This document shows, in pieces, positions 5,157 to 5,278 of a stretch of 5,278 bases of DNA. The notes under the pieces are model-generated. The model was not told the DNA's origin, made no database searches, and was given only the letters and a program-made list of their open reading frames with translations. This DNA comes from CAYJPK01 sp964372035 (GTDB lineage: Bacteria > Desulfobacterota > Desulfovibrionia > Desulfovibrionales > Desulfovibrionaceae), in the NCBI GenBank assembly GCA_964372035.1, contig CAYJPK010000111.1:1-5278 (forward strand). Reading direction: 5' to 3'. How positions within the stretch are numbered: position 1 is the stretch's first letter; each line of letters opens with the position of its first letter. The translations under genes were made by a program, and so were the position numbers.

Positions 5157-5217
5157 AAAAAATTAAAACCTTTCGTATTTGAAATTAAATTCATTCGATT
5201 ACGAAAGGTTTTAGTTT
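5157..5217 (-). terminator. Terminator whose stem begins inside the last codons of the right-hand gene
   Basis: A 14-base-pair perfect stem (5164-5177 with 5200-5213, TAAAACCTTTCGTA and its complement) extends with one T-G and three further pairs to 5160/5217 and has a 22-base loop. On the - strand it is followed by six T residues (5162-5157), so it terminates the partial gene at 5191-5278. On the + strand the tail AGTTTAGC is poor, but the hairpin may still slow transcripts of the Cys-rich gene. Confidence 0.75.
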
Positions 5218-5278
5218 AGCTATATAGTCGGCACTGAAAAAGTCATTTCTAATGCCTTTTTCTAAAGGCACGCCCACT
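5191..5278 (-). CDS. C-terminal end of a - strand gene (partial)
   Basis: On the - strand one frame is open from the right edge to a TGA at 5193-5191. It gives 28 residues starting VGVPLEKGIRNDFF and ending KLKPFVIE. Balanced composition and a terminator just downstream support a real gene end; the other two - strand frames have not been ruled out over their full length. The family cannot be identified from this tail. The last codons also form the upstream arm of the terminator stem. Confidence 0.6.
   Translation of the reverse strand, partial: VGVPLEKGIRNDFFSADYIAKLKPFVIE

Overview
The window is strongly AT-rich DNA from a Gram-negative bacterium. The evidence is a TonB-dependent outer-membrane receptor with a Sec signal peptide and a C-terminal Phe, Shine-Dalgarno sites of the AGGAG type, and sigma70-like TTGACA boxes. 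The short-chain flavodoxin aligns without gaps to the Desulfovibrio type, which hints at an anaerobic or microaerophilic lifestyle. An AT-rich anaerobic proteobacterium (for example a Succinivibrionaceae-like or delta-proteobacterial lineage) would fit, but the sequence alone does not settle taxonomy.

Layout: positions 1-53 hold a possible 3' end of a + strand gene, followed by a strong intrinsic terminator (97-148) and a second hairpin (150-181). A 675-residue TonB-dependent receptor lies on the - strand (191-2218). It has candidate heme-ligand histidines in the plug and in the FRAP-NPDL segment. Divergent from it is an exported alpha/beta hydrolase (2398-3423, +). A short gene-free stretch (3424-3596) carries three consecutive hairpins. 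Next come an unrecognised 101-residue protein (3597-3902, -) and a 148-residue flavodoxin (4133-4579, -) with its own terminator (4061-4097). Divergent from flavodoxin is a 49-residue Cys-rich protein (4856-5005, +) with a CxxCxxCxxxCxC cluster motif. The window closes with the C-terminus of a - strand gene (5191-5278) whose terminator starts inside its last codons.

The main discovery is a shared palindrome. The receptor, the 101-residue protein, flavodoxin and the Cys-rich protein each have an upstream site of the form AAGTTT-N8-AAACTT, exact or with one or two mismatches, in identical geometry, next to or overlapping a TTGACA/TTGACG promoter. A 13-base core, ACAAATAAAGTTT, is identical at two of the sites. 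Since flavodoxin and TonB receptors are classic iron-starvation genes, the simplest inference is a metal- or heme-responsive regulon. Its operator does not look like a standard Fur box, and it ties two small uncharacterised proteins to iron (or heme) acquisition and iron-sparing electron transfer. The role of the hydrolase in this set is unclear: it shares the receptor's intergenic region but has no site of its own that I can see.
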